Positions 11,443 to 22,029 of a stretch of 64,000 nucleotides of DNA are shown one piece after another. The translations under genes were made by a program, and so were the position numbers. Every line of letters begins with the position of its first letter. The first letter of the stretch is position 1. Location of the stretch: the NCBI GenBank assembly GCA_018105865.1, contig CM030852.1, positions 8,743,534 to 8,807,533 of the forward strand, written 5' to 3'. The notes below the pieces were generated by a model. The model was not told the DNA's origin. It did not search any database and was given only the letters and a program-made list of their open reading frames with translations. The stretch is from Metaphire vulgaris (Eukaryota; Annelida; Clitellata; Crassiclitellata; Megascolecidae).

Positions 11443-11729
11443 GTAAAGGCAAAGGTAGGTCCGTACTCGAGTTCGAGCGTTGGGTTCCGGTGCTTATCTC
11501 CGGTCTAGGCAATCAGCGACATGGGTGGTATTAATCCATTAATCTGGGGTAGGTTGCCATTACTTTCCCCAGACCCACGTTTTACCTCGCAGCTTTACGC
11601 TGCTCCTCATATTGCCACCGCCCTTTAGCGAGCAAGGCTGAGTCGACCTTAGGGCTCCTGGGGGAATTGAACCCGCGACCTTCTGCTCCATCGTCCAGCG
11701 TTGTTACCACTCTTCTAACTTCCCGCCCC
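11443..11729 (-). mobile_element. tRNA-derived SINE, copy 1
   Basis: The minus strand starts with a tRNA-like head containing GCGGGTTCAATTCCCCC (box B) and ends in a GGTAGGTCC...TACC-type tail. The perfect 11-bp target duplication TTTAGTAGTAG (11432-11442 and 11730-11740) shows LINE-mediated insertion. It is about 85% alike by eye to the copies at 32989 and 37209. Confidence 0.9.
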
Positions 11730-12044
11730 TTTAGTAGTAGACATTTGTGAAAAATCTAAGCATTGCGAAGGTTAATAACATTTCAGACTCTAACATTCGA
11801 TCCGTGATACCTCGTGAATTGAACCATTAATCATCTGCATCACGTGGATTCAATACAAAAGCGTATTCAGAAAAACTGTAACAATGCAAATAGTTTAAAT
11901 TTTTAGGACAAATTTCATATCTTGGTCTGTATTTTCACGCCCACTGGACTTAGCAGTCCAAAGAGTGAATGGATTAAATTTGAGATATTTCATTCCAGCC
12001 CTCAGAGAATAAATCAACTTCATGTCTGCACGACTGCACGTCTG

Positions 12045-12052
12045 TATAAATA
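12045..12052 (+). promoter_or_regulatory. TATA box of the secreted-protein gene
   Basis: TATAAATA lies 76-83 bases before the ATG at 12128, leaving about 50 bases of 5' UTR if transcription starts some 30 bases downstream. The homologous position upstream of the 25133 exon is TATATATG. Confidence 0.55.
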
Positions 12053-12127
12053 TCCATCTGGACCACATGCAACAAATGCAGTTTGATGCTTACCTGCAAC
12101 AAAGAAGAAGCGATATCGCAAAACAAG

Positions 12128-12185
12128 ATGAAGTGGCTGTTGCTGTTAATCGCTGCTTTTCAGCTCCAACATCTGATCATAGAAG
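12128..12185 (+). CDS. Exon 1 of the secreted FReD-motif protein: signal peptide
   Basis: ATG at 12128 opens MKWLLLLIAAFQLQHLIIE, a classic secretion signal: a positive second residue followed by a Leu/Ile-rich core. The next in-frame stop follows within 20 bases. By comparison with the duplicate at 25133, where the border is GAG|GTGAAT, the exon ends at 12185. Here the donor is AAG|GCGAGT, a GC-type donor in good context. The exon ends in phase 1. The product should enter the secretory pathway. The TATA box, 5' UTR, exon and first part of the intron are all shared with the 25.1-kb copy. Exons 2 and 3 follow on the same strand at 14633 and 16911. Confidence 0.65.
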
Positions 12186-13026
12186 GCGAGTCTAATGTTC
12201 TATAATACTGACGCGCTTTTCGGTTATTTCGGCCAATTTGATTAATTTCGATCAATTACCAGCTGGGAACGTGTAATAATGCCATAGAGAACGTTGGCTG
12301 GCGATTACACATGTCAGCATATACATTTAAAAAATCAGTCGAAACGCTTCTTTAGCGCCATTATAATGCAGTTAGGAATCAGTCGATGGCAGTTGAATAT
12401 CGAAGATTTTATACTGACAGAATCTCCAAAGGTGCTGAAGCAAAAGGTTGGTCAATGGTTCAAAATGCGCAGATATCGTCTGCTCATAAGTGGCATCGAG
12501 GTTTGTTCTGTACAGATACAGTAGTTGCGAAGAAGAGTCACGTAGTGTGTAAAGAGAGGAGACCAAGACACAAAGCCTTGATGAACAACTCAGTCAAGCG
12601 CATCCTCGGATGGACGACCGCTGACTGAATACGGCTTTGAAGACATTGCTTGAATCAGTTCAGTGCAACAACAATATGTCATAAATGTGATTTAACGAAA
12701 AAGCATGGAATGTTTAAAAGGTATTAAACAATTCAGAAAAGTCGAAGAAAATCAGGGACGTTACTTTGGCCTGGCCCACGGCAACAGTTATACTATTATG
12801 AACATCTATAGAGCTATTTTACTAGAATTCAGCCTACGATAGGCTGCATTAGGCAGAGTAATAGGGAAGAGATAGATAACCTCGAGATGCGTTAAAATTA
12901 TTCAGATATGAGATAAGTATCTGAGATTGGCCGGTAGTTGTTTAAATTGCAGATATTTAGAAGTGCTTGAATCATGGTAGGCGCAACAGTATCTTGTTCC
13001 ATCTGCCATAGGCCTAAATGTAATAA

Positions 13027-13120
13027 ACGTTTTTAACGTTTTTTTTTTTTTTCCAACGTTTTTTTCGTTTTTTAAGGTTTTTTTTATTTTTGCCAACGTT
13101 TTTTATTATAAAAAACGTAG
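13027..13120. repeat. Degenerate AACGTTTTTT array 1
   Basis: Repeated AACG or ACG cores are separated by T tracts of 5-14 bases. A partner array lies at 13655-13785. Lysine-rich frames across both are products of the repeat and not genes. Confidence 0.7.
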
Positions 13121-13654
13121 ACAAAATAAAAACACGGATGTTCTTAATCCAGCTGCAAAAATTAGCTTCTCTGTTGGCGCTACATTTATTTACACTTTTC
13201 CTTTTCAAAAGCGCTGCATTGTCTATATTGCATTCCTTACATAGTTTCTGAAGCACTAGACGGGTCATTGTCGTCTAATTTCCCCCTCAGGGCAAGGAGG
13301 GGCAATTATTGGACACCTGGATAATAGGCTCAGATGGTCCTCCTCAAGCACCTTAAATTGCTGCTTTCATTTGGATGTGTCACCTGCTGCAAATGTCTTC
13401 TAGATACTGGACCGTGACTGGACGCGTGAAGCGACGCACGGCATTTAGGCCTATTTATTACATCAAAGAGTGAGCATTATTGAGAAATAGGACCTAAAAA
13501 TAAAATGATTGTTTTATGTCGTCATTGTTGTGCTAGTGTTTAATTGCATGTTTATAAATATAGTTGCCCTGCGTTAGTAGTCAGCGTATTATTGCCGTTT
13601 ATTTCATTTCACATTTTGCGCCGCCTATGGTTAATTTTTGAACCCCCGTGAGTG

Positions 13655-13785
13655 GGTATGGCACAGAAAAACGTCGGTAACGTTTTTTATTCAACGTTTT
13701 TAAGCGTTTTTTAATTTCTGCAACGTTTTTTTTACGTTTTTTAACGTGTTTTACTATTTTTCCTACGTTTTTTACATCTATGCCA
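13655..13785. repeat. Degenerate AACGTTTTTT array 2
   Basis: At least eight ACGTTTTT-type units are spaced 10-20 bases apart, with the same structure as the array 600 bases upstream. The unit is neither an exact tandem repeat nor a simple T tract. Confidence 0.7.
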
Positions 13786-14632
13786 TCTGCAAGTTCCACG
13801 CGTATAATCTCAAACAACTGAATCTGCATTTTTGTGGAGTAACGCTCTTCTGAGTGTGGTTTGATCCATTCCGGTGTCTAATTATCTCAAGCGAGTTTAC
13901 TTGATGTTTAAATGGTAAAAAGAAAGCCTGTTCTTCAGGCCAAGGGCAATCGACTGCACCGACAATTGACGGATGGCCAAGACGTGTAACTCAATCATGC
14001 AAACTGATCAAACTACTGGACCCGACGGCGCCGAGCAAAATCTACACCATCAACATTACAAACTCTCGCTTCAGTTTTTTCCCTCCAAAAAGAATTGACG
14101 TAACTACACATCTTTCTTTTCTTACTGAATATACGTAAAACTATGCAGTTGTCTAGACTTTTTTTATTTAAATGCAATCAGGGTAAAATACGCAAAACTA
14201 AAACATTTAAACCTGTACGATTTGTAATATTATGATCAATGCAGAGTTTTTTCTGAGAGTCGAGAGTTAAAGTCAAATTGGTAATGAGACGACCAATATT
14301 TCCTTTGGCATCAGTTTTTCGGCAGAGTCAATACTCAATAGGCAAATTCTCTATTAACCCTTTCAAAGCGTCTCAACGGTGTGGCTGCTCAGTTGTTCCT
14401 TAGTTTGAGGCAGAATTTCAATTCATTTGGACTCGGCGAAGGTAGACCGATTGATTGTTTCTTTAGATAGAATAAAACTAGAATGCAATTTCCGAATGAG
14501 TTAGTTCAATTTTGTTCCGGAACTAGAGTTGCACGAGACAGCACTTTGTCTTTTATATGCCACTATAGTCGAGCTTAGTTACTGTCAATGCCTTTTTTCC
14601 TTAACTTATGCATTGAACTGATAATATAACAG

Positions 14633-14829
14633 ATGATTGTTCTTAAGGTGTATTGTGAGATGGGATTAGACGGGGGCGGCTACACTTTTCTAACTCCAGA
14701 AGCTGTCCTTCAACTGCAACCATTCGAACTTCTGTCGCTGTTCACGGACAGAACCAGATTTCTCCTGAGAGTTCGAAAAACAGATGGAACTCAACCATAC
14801 GCCGTTCTCAAGCAACTGTCTCAATATGC
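14633..14829 (+). CDS. Exon 2 of the secreted protein: FReD-like CEMGLDGGGYTF motif
   Basis: The open frame reads VYCEMGLDGGGYTFLTPEAV near its start. It closely resembles the CDMETDGGGW block that opens fibrinogen-related domains. It continues with FTDRTRFLLRVRKTDGTQPY and LKQLSQY. The exon follows an ATAACAG acceptor and ends at GC|GTAAGT (donor at 14830) in phase 2, which fits the phase of exon 3. The single Cys and the DGGGY motif suggest an extracellular fold. The downstream sequence does not continue like fibrinogen, so a true fibrinogen fold is not claimed. An alternative acceptor, TTAAG at 14645-14649, would shorten the exon by five codons. Confidence 0.75.
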
Positions 14830-15017
14830 GTAAGTGCGCAACACGAGTTTTTATCACATGATCTAAAGGCTAAAGCTCAGCAATGTATTTACGCCTAGAC
14901 ATTTTCAAACCAAATTCAAACTGCTCCTGGTTCGATGATAGCCGAGAGCGTCAGTTATAGGCAGGGGTGGAATCTATCCGCGTTCATTTTCACGGGTTTG
15001 GAATTTCACTTCACGAT

Positions 15018-15290
15018 CATTCGCTTATCCGCAGACATGAAATAGAAGAAGTTACAGGCGTTATCTTCTCATGGTCCATTATACTGTGGCTTCATAGTAA
15101 AAAGTAACATAGTAACCAGTAACATAATAACAAGTAGCATAGCAACATTCGCTTAACTGCAGACATGAAATAGAAGAAGTTACGTTATCTGTTTATAGTC
15201 TATTATACTTTCTCTTTGTTAGCGTGGCTGCGGCAATACTCATTATAGCCGCTTAATGCAGTTTCATAGTAACAAGAGATCTATACAATA
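15018..15290. repeat. Imperfect direct duplication, period about 128 bp
   Basis: CATTCGCTTA...GACATGAAATAGAAGAAG occurs at 15018 and again at 15146, and both copies continue with similar TTATC...TATACT sequence. Non-coding. Confidence 0.6.
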
Positions 15291-16084
15291 AAGTACATGA
15301 CTAAGCAGGAAACAAATAAACTAATAAAATCCGGTTGGCTAAAAGTAACAAAGACAGGACAACAGTGGTTTGAGTGTAGCATTATAGTGGCGAAACCAGA
15401 ATTTCGGAATAGGGGGGCACATCGACATTTTCTGCACAAAAGCTTTTGACGAGCAAAAAAGGTCTCGACGTCTCTAAGATCTTTGAAGTCTCGTGAGTGC
15501 TTCTCCATCAAATACTAACCCTACCCCTAAACTACCTACCGGTTTTTGACAAATCTTACCACCAGTTCTGTATCGAATAGGGGTCGGACCCTTCCGTGCC
15601 CCCCGTGGGTACGCCAACGGTAGCATTCGAAAACACTAACATATGTCTCGTTTACCGGCACACGGCCACCGAGAACACGCGGGTGGTGTGTGTGTGTGCA
15701 CATGTGTGATTGTGTATTTGTTTGTGTTTGTGTATGTGTAGTTCTCTTACTTTCTATAGCTTTATTTTCGCTCAAGATGACTACCACCCACTTATCCTAA
15801 GACACGTGTGTTTTGGTTCTGGCTTTTCGACTAGAAAGTCTTCCGTGATGAGTTCAGTATAGGCATACAGTTAGGCATCTCTACATTCTCTAACACTGAA
15901 TTGATATCAATATTGCCGCCTCTCACGGCGCGGCTACTTAATCAATGATACATCTACTCACTCAAAAGCGACGTCATATTTAAGCGGACCATAGCACTAG
16001 CTGCACTACTATACAGTGTTCACTACAGCGCTGTCTTAGACTAGCAATACATCTTAACTAGGAATAAGGACCTACATCGGTGCT

Positions 16085-16410
16085 GCTTTTGAAAGCGCTA
16101 TAGAAATTAACGAGATATTACTTACTTACTTAACTGAAATGTTCATGCAATCTTCGCTTTCTCTCTATATTATATTTACTTACTTCTCACTGCTAAGTGG
16201 GTGAGGCGCTGCGTTGTTCTCGTTCATGAGACACATCTATAACGACTGCGGCGTGGCAGTATCCTACCTAGAACGCCACTTAACTTCCTATTCTCTAGAA
16301 TCTAGAATCCAAGATGCAGTGCACCGCGGCGTTCTATCTCGGACTGATCTTCTGGCTGGACCTGGCTCTAATGCTATAGAAGTTGATTGATTGATTGAAA
16401 CATGCCTCAA
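16085..16410 (+). repeat. Two LINE/SINE-type 3' tails
   Basis: AGCGCTATAGAAATT at about 16093 is followed by (TTAC)n, and GCTATAGAAGTTGATTGATTG at about 16372 by (ATTG)n. Both match the pre-tail motif seen beside other microsatellites in the window. No protein-coding body is left. Confidence 0.45.
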
Positions 16411-16910
16411 ATGTTGCATACACTTCCTCTCCTCTGCCATAGGGAGTCATTTACTGCCATTTGGCAGTTCGAGATGGTCGTGATGTGAAATCTTCATTCC
16501 ATTACGCACTGAAATGCTTGCCTTAACCTTAATTACTGCCATTTGGGAGAGAATCGAAGATTTTGTGAATCATTTCTTCATTATCCGGCTTGTTTGCAAC
16601 ACTGACACCACCTTACTTCACATGACTGTCTCTTAGCGCTTTTATTCATAATACAATGCCTTAACTCAACTGCTATGCCACCGAGAACAACCCTGCGTCT
16701 CCCAAAGTCAACAGGTTCTCCAATCACAGCCGAACTCCGTATGTCAAACTATTTGTTGATTAAAGCAATTTTTGTTAACCGCTGAACTACCAGGCTATTT
16801 CTGCATTAACAATTGAGCTTAATGTCTGTTACTTAGTGGATTTTATTTTTTATTATTTAGACGTGCATTTTCTAGACCTTTTGAATTGGTTTTGAAACTA
16901 ATGTTTTCAG

Positions 16911-17334
16911 AGACATTTCGCTGAAACTAGGCCTCAGTGACTACACTGGATATAATGCACCCGTGAACACCTTGTCTGGTCTGGTCGGTCAACCATTTCT
17001 GTATTTCGGTTTCTTGCCCAAGGCGTCTGCGACGAACAACAACGTCCAAGGACTGCAAGTGAATGGCTTCGATAACGTGTTCACCAACTGTGATAGAAAC
17101 CCCAACAGCCAGTTCACTCTCTTCCCCAACTTCCCTGAAGCTACTCCGTCTACTTACAATGTGCCAGGGCCCTTCTGCGATCAGATATTCTCTCACCTGC
17201 TCCCGAATCCGTCGGGTCGTGTGATGCCACCTCAAATCTACATGTTTGGCGAAACCCACTGGGGAGGGTGTGGTTGCTACCAGCAAACAAACCAAATTTT
17301 TGGTATTTTGTCATTTGCAATCGGCTTCAGATAG
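16911..17334 (+). CDS. Last exon of the secreted FReD-motif protein
   Basis: After the acceptor GTTTTCAG the frame enters in phase 2 (GC|A, giving Ala) and reads DISLKLGLSDYTGY, then YFGFLPKASATNNNVQGLQV, FTLFPNFPEATP, FCDQIFSHL and PSGRVMPPQIYMFGETHWGGC. It ends LSFAIGFR and TAG at 17332-17334, giving 140 residues from this exon. Cys residues lie in FTNCDRN, PFCDQ and GGCGCY. The exon is homologous to 1123-1545, and only this copy keeps the full frame. I recognise the pattern from uncharacterised proteins of marine invertebrates but cannot assign a function. With exons 1 and 2 the product would be about 225-235 residues, secreted. Confidence 0.75.
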
Positions 17335-18380
17335 GGCCTAAATTAGCTACATCTGTGAAAACATCACAATATAGTAAAACCTATGCCAATTAATGCTTAG
17401 ATTCAAATGTAGATCGTGCTAACACGCTTAGAATTACTGGAGATGGTTTAAACTCTTAGTTTCTGTATATGATCAGTTGATTTCTAACCCGCTGTATAAA
17501 TTTAGCAGCCTAATCTAATGAGCCAACACAGCTGTTTACATGAACATTTGAAACAGCAAATCTCTTGAATTATTCGTTAAAATTTTTCAGAGAATCAAAT
17601 AGCTCAATATCATTATTTTTTTAGCTTGAAATTAAAGAATGTCAATTCAGAATGCATTCACCTTAATCTTGTGTTTGATTGGAACTTTATAGACATTTCA
17701 GTAATTGTTGTTATTTCGGTATTTTCGGTCAATATACTGACACCCAGGCCTGAATAACATTTATTTAAAGAGTTTGCGAATCATGTCATTCTAACGCATG
17801 GTAGACAACACATTATATAACAATATTATTATTAATACTATTAATGACCATTGTCTGAAAAAGCTCCGACGGTCACACCAATATTGAAGAGGTCTGAAAA
17901 TATTATGTCTCCGACAGTAACTCCTCGAAGGCATTCAACGTGTCTATCGCAGACATTTGTCACACTTGAAAATGAAATTGTCGTCCTAAACAATAAATTA
18001 ATATGAGCATTTTTCATTTATATCATAAAACACACATTGTAGACATAAACTTCAAGGTGATATGTTACCCATAGGCGCTCTCCATTAATTAACAACCTTT
18101 AGGCAATTTTCAACACTCTCTCTTGTCAAAAACTGTCAAACTTTCAGTGACCCCTAATAAAATTATGCCCAAAAATAGTTACCCCTACAAGTTAATAGTT
18201 ATATATAATATTTTATACGGCTGACTTTTATGCTGAAACAGAATTATTGAAATTAAAACTCATAAAACTATTTAAATACATTTTTACTCGTTTAATGTAT
18301 GTTAAAATGACTATAGCACTTTGGATTTTAGCTTCTATCATCTTCCAACAGTGAAGCCAAATGTTCCTCAATTGTTATAT
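17335..18380. other. 3' flank; no gene recognised
   Basis: AT-rich. ATTAAA at about 17632 could serve as a weak polyadenylation signal for the upstream gene, but no clear AATAAA with a GT-rich element is seen close to the stop. Nothing else is recognised. Confidence 0.4.
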
Positions 18381-18655
18381 TCGGTCCGTTACGGTTTGGT
18401 CCCGCCGTTTTGGTCCCGGACTTGTTGGTCCCGCCGATTTGGTCCTGGACGTTTAGGTCCCTTTGCCCTTCCGTGTTTCGGTCCCAAGACTAACCCTAAC
18501 CCTAACCCTAACCCTAACCTTAACCCTAACCCTAACCCTAACCCTGACCTCTGTAAGCAAATACATACACAATTTTCAGGGGACCGAAACGGACGGGACC
18601 GAAACGTCCGGACCAAATCGACCGGGACCAAAACGGCGGGACCAAATCGTCCTGC
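18381..18655. repeat. Foldback element around an interstitial telomeric repeat
   Basis: The left arm (18381-18487) holds repeated TTTGGTCCCGCCG-type units and the right arm (18578-18655) holds their inverse, CGGCGGGACCAAA. Between them, 18491-18549 is about nine CCCTAA units with one CTTAAC variant and one CTGACC variant. The frames across it are artefacts of the repeats. Confidence 0.8.
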
Positions 18656-18779
18656 TCCGTGTTATATTAGAGCGCGTGTGTACCATGGAGGACCAGGGCA
18701 CCGACTCATTTCCTATTTTTTGAATTTTTTAATTTATTATAAAAAATAAAATTGTTTAGGCCTAAATTTATCTTGACCC

Positions 18780-19014
18780 CAAAGATGTCCAAGGGTCTAT
18801 ATTTTTAGAACCTAATCCAACCCAACCTATTAAATTTCAACCCATTCCATGCCGATAACAGGTTTACTTGACCCAACCCAAACCACTATGATACATTACA
18901 GTTTCTTAAACCATGACGTATTTTCTGACCCAACCCACCCACCATTAATATAGAGAAGTCTGACTCAATCCAACCCAATCCAAACCAACCCAACCCAACC
19001 CATGGACATCTCTG
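18780..19014. mobile_element. hAT-type MITE with (AACCC)-rich interior
   Basis: The ends are CAAAGATGTCCAAGGG and CCCATGGACATCTCTG. The 8-bp target duplication CTTGACCC (18772-18779 and 19015-19022) is perfect. The interior is rich in CCAACCCAACC, as in the larger element at 19891-21382, so both belong to one family. Confidence 0.85.
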
Positions 19015-19070
19015 CTTGACCCTTCTCCATGTCAATAATTGTCAAACTTCAAACCCCTCCTCTATTTTGT

Positions 19071-19104
19071 ATATACGTAATCAATGGACACTCCATGCCA
19101 CTAC

Positions 19105-19148
<44 letters not shown>

Positions 19149-19246
19149 TTAATATATATATTTATAATATATATATATATATATATATATTGTATATATA
19201 TTGTATATTAAATAGTGGCACGGAGTATCCATTAATTACGTATATG
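19071..19246. mobile_element. Foldback MITE with (AT)n core
   Basis: Inverted arms ATACGTAATCAATGGACACT (19073 on) and its counterpart AGTATCCATTAATTACGTAT (ending 19243) enclose about 100 bases of (AT)n. The arms extend about 38 bases with few mismatches. The class is unknown; TA-type duplication cannot be judged inside AT repeats. Confidence 0.7.
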
Positions 19247-19269
19247 TGTTCTATAATGTGAATCTGATA

Positions 19270-19650
19270 GAAAGGACTATGCAAATACCAGGAATCAATT
19301 TTCAGCCATATGATGTGAATTCGCCATTAATTTTGAAGCGCCGCCAATTTCCAGTGCTCAGTGCATTTGCAGTCGCCATCAAAAAACCCCATAGGGCATA
19401 CATTCGATAGTGTAGGCATTTAGTAAGCGAGTCAGTCTTTTCCCAACGCCAGCTACATGTGGCGTTATTGTGAACACAAAAGCAGGCGAGCATCAAACTC
19501 ATGCTCCGGTGAGGGACAAGTCACGGAAGAAAGTGCTAAAATATTTTTAAAAAATTTGCGGATAGATAAAGTTTTTCAGAAATATCAAATTTCTTCTTAG
19601 GTTTACATTAGTTATACCATTGAAATCAAAGATTAAGAAGAAACCTTATA
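19270..19650 (-). repeat. Duplicated downstream flank of a receptor pseudogene
   Basis: This matches 26150-26490 over its length. The match resumes at 21640 on the far side of the inserted LINE and runs into the receptor pseudogenes. No coding content is recognised. Confidence 0.7.
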
Positions 19651-19718
<68 letters not shown>

Positions 19719-20193
19719 AGCGCTTGGCCAGCGGGAGCCGTTGCGTCACCCGTAGACCATGACCCCGCTGGATGGCACGTCTCCAGAGAGTTGATGGAAT
19801 CTCGTGGTCTGGGTACGGATGTGGTCGATCCATCTTTTTCTGGGACGATCAGGACAGCGCTTCCACGATCGGTCAGGTGGACGACCAATGCAGAGTTGTC
19901 CATGGGTCGGTTTTCTCAACCCAAACCCAACCCAACCCATCAACTTTCCAACCCAACCCAACCCAAACAAAATTCATGTTTGCTGACCCAAACCAAACCC
20001 AACCCATCCATACAAAAACGTGAAAGTACAATCACAATTTTAAAAACATACATACATTCAAGCACATAAATAGTTATTTGCTTATTTCGAGTTGTTATTG
20101 CAACACACCGGAAGTTCATCATTCTCATAATTGAGAAACAATGATTGTAGCCTATTAATGCCAGCGTCGCCGTGATGTGATGCATTTAATTCA

Positions 20194-20247
20194 ATGTATG
20201 TATGTATGTATGTATGTATGCATGTATGTATGTATGTATGTATGTAT
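20194..20247. repeat. (GTAT)n microsatellite
   Basis: About 13 units with one CATG interruption. Confidence 0.95.
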
Positions 20248-20719
20248 TCGAAACAACTTCTATTGTGTCGTAACATACAGACTGATTAGAGAAGCACGTT
20301 ACGAAGTAATGCGGTCTTCCGTGAATAGGCAACATAGCCCATCGCCGGTAATATGTGATGCGTTCTTCCGTGAATAGGCCCTATAATCGATCGCCAAACT
20401 TGGCAGATCCAACCCAAGATGGAATTTCATTCGAAGATTATGACGGCAGTCGTTCGATCTAGTCCGAAAGACGTCGTCTCAACATTCTCGAGCGTGTGTC
20501 TAGACTAGACTTCTACCGGCCACGTCGACTGAATGACGGCCAGTCCAAGATGGCGATCAAGAGTAAGACGCTCAACGGCGAACGACCAAAAACGTCTGAA
20601 ACTACCCGAAAAAAGTAAGGAGGATCATCCAAAACGACGAGGAGTCTGCAATGGTAAGGGATTCCCTCCCAGCTCCTCTCCACTGCAGGGCTGATATTAT
20701 CTCATATAGGGCCTACGTA

Positions 20720-20783
20720 GTATTGTAAAGCGCTCTTGTCTCTGGCCATTTTTGCCATGCTTATTGCACTATATAAATTGTCT

Positions 20784-20865
<82 letters not shown>
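20720..20865 (+). repeat. LINE-type 3' end with (AAT)n tail
   Basis: GTAAAGCGCTCTTG and GCACTATATAAATTGTC lead into (AAT)n at 20787-20865. The same pre-tail is at 45100-45215. It lies inside the hAT element, so three insertion layers are stacked here. Confidence 0.65.
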
Positions 20866-22029
20866 CTCATAACACTATAATGACTACAGTATAGAGTTAT
20901 CATACGAGTGTCTTTTAAAAGTATTACCTCTCAGATGATGCTCCACATCGCCTGCCATTTTCGCGTTCATATTTAATTCGGACCTCGAACTACCTGAAAA
21001 TATCTTTCTGCCTTGCGTATTGCCAACTAGTTGTGGCCGGTTTTAAGCAAGTAAACAACAGCCGACTTTGTTTATCCATCAACATGATATAATCGATCTG
21101 AATTGTCATGGTTCATTTGGTACAGACTACTGAATTCATTGCCCTTGTGGAATCTAGACTAACGTACATGGCGCATTAGCGCATGCGCAGTCCATATGAC
21201 AGAATACAAGAATCTATGCATATTATTAGTAGACCAAAACAGACCACGCGGTTAACAGTTACAGACGAGGCTAAAATGTATAGACTCACAAAATCCAACC
21301 CAACCCATTAATTTTTCAAAAATCTGGACCCAAACCCAACCCAACCCAACCCATGGGTTAACCCAACCCATGGACAACTCTGGACCGATGGATAGGTCGA
21401 CCTGGCAGTGGAGGGCTTGATGAACAGGAACTGTCTCTCTAAGGCGGGCTGTATGTCCGAAGATGGCAAGGCGACGACTACTTATAAGTTCACTGAGTGA
21501 TGGTAACCCAGTCTGGGAGGATATCTCCGCATTGGTAGTGAAGTTGTATCAGCGAGCTCCAAGGATCTGACGTTGGCACCTCATATGGAAGGCATCCAAC
21601 TTCCTTTTTTTCTTTTTTCCGAGGCGAGTAAGGTCCAGTTCTTTGTTATATACGACTATTATTATATCCATACATTATAATCTAAAATCATCATATTAGA
21701 AGATTAATCACTCATACCACACCACAATTCAAACCCACCACCGACTGCCCCACCCATGGAATCTGTCATCTTTAATCTAATCTGAAATCTCGCATACAGT
21801 ATGTCTAGCATTTCGAGTCGGAATCAGCATCTCCGTCATTACAATGTTCATTCATGATTGTCATTCAAAACTACAAAATATATTGGTTTAAAAGCAATTG
21901 CAAATATTCAGAATAGCAGATCTTAAAAGTTTCATAAGAAACCCCTCAAGAAATGCAAGCAATATTTGGTTGCGATAAATGACAAATGCAGTTCGAAAAA
22001 GGTGGAAAACAAAATGGAATTATCAATTT

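Larger units (their letters stand above)
12186..14632 (+). other. Intron (probably holding an unseen small exon)
   Basis: The first 250 bases match the intron after the orphan exon at 25193. Exon 1 ends in phase 1, while exon 2 as read starts in phase 0, so at least one exon must lie between. A 26-base candidate at 12421-12446, between CTGACAG and GTTGGT, would fix the phase, but it is short and unconfirmed. The intron also holds two AACGTTTTTT-rich arrays. Confidence 0.45.
14830..16910 (+). other. Intron with small repeats and LINE-type tails
   Basis: It contains the 128-bp-period duplication at 15018-15290, a CA-rich stretch near 15690-15740 and two LINE-type 3' tails near 16093 and 16370. 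The Pro/Thr-poor frames in it show no domain. Confidence 0.5.
19891..21382. mobile_element. hAT element nested in the LINE
   Basis: It starts CAGAGTTGTCCATGGGT and ends CCCATGGACAACTCTG. Flanks GACCAATG (19883-19890) and GACCGATG (21383-21390) agree at 7 of 8. Both ends are (AACCC)-rich. The 1.49-kb interior shows no transposase; it carries a (GTAT)n tract (20194-20247) and a LINE-type tail. Confidence 0.8.
19651..21640 (-). mobile_element. LINE fragment (3' end), split by a hAT element
   Basis: On the minus strand, 21610-21400 reads FHMRCQRQILGAR, one stop, YNFTTNAEISSQTGLPSL and RRLAIFGHTARL, the typical region after the reverse transcriptase of non-LTR elements. It resumes at 19890-19750 with RPRKRWIDHIRTQT and ends in a (GAT)n tail at 19651-19715. 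The element is 5'-truncated and has a stop, so it is dead. It inserted into receptor flank DNA. Confidence 0.85.

Noticed and set aside
12386..12628. 80-codon frame in the first intron
   Set aside because: No domain is recognised and it overlaps intron sequence shared with the 25-kb copy only in part. It was kept only as the site of a possible microexon.
15690..15740. His/Thr-rich frame over a CA/TG repeat
   Set aside because: It is simple-sequence DNA with no conserved domain.
19651..19715. Poly-Ser, poly-Asp and poly-Met frames over (CAT)n
   Set aside because: They arise from a microsatellite tail of a LINE; there is no independent coding evidence.
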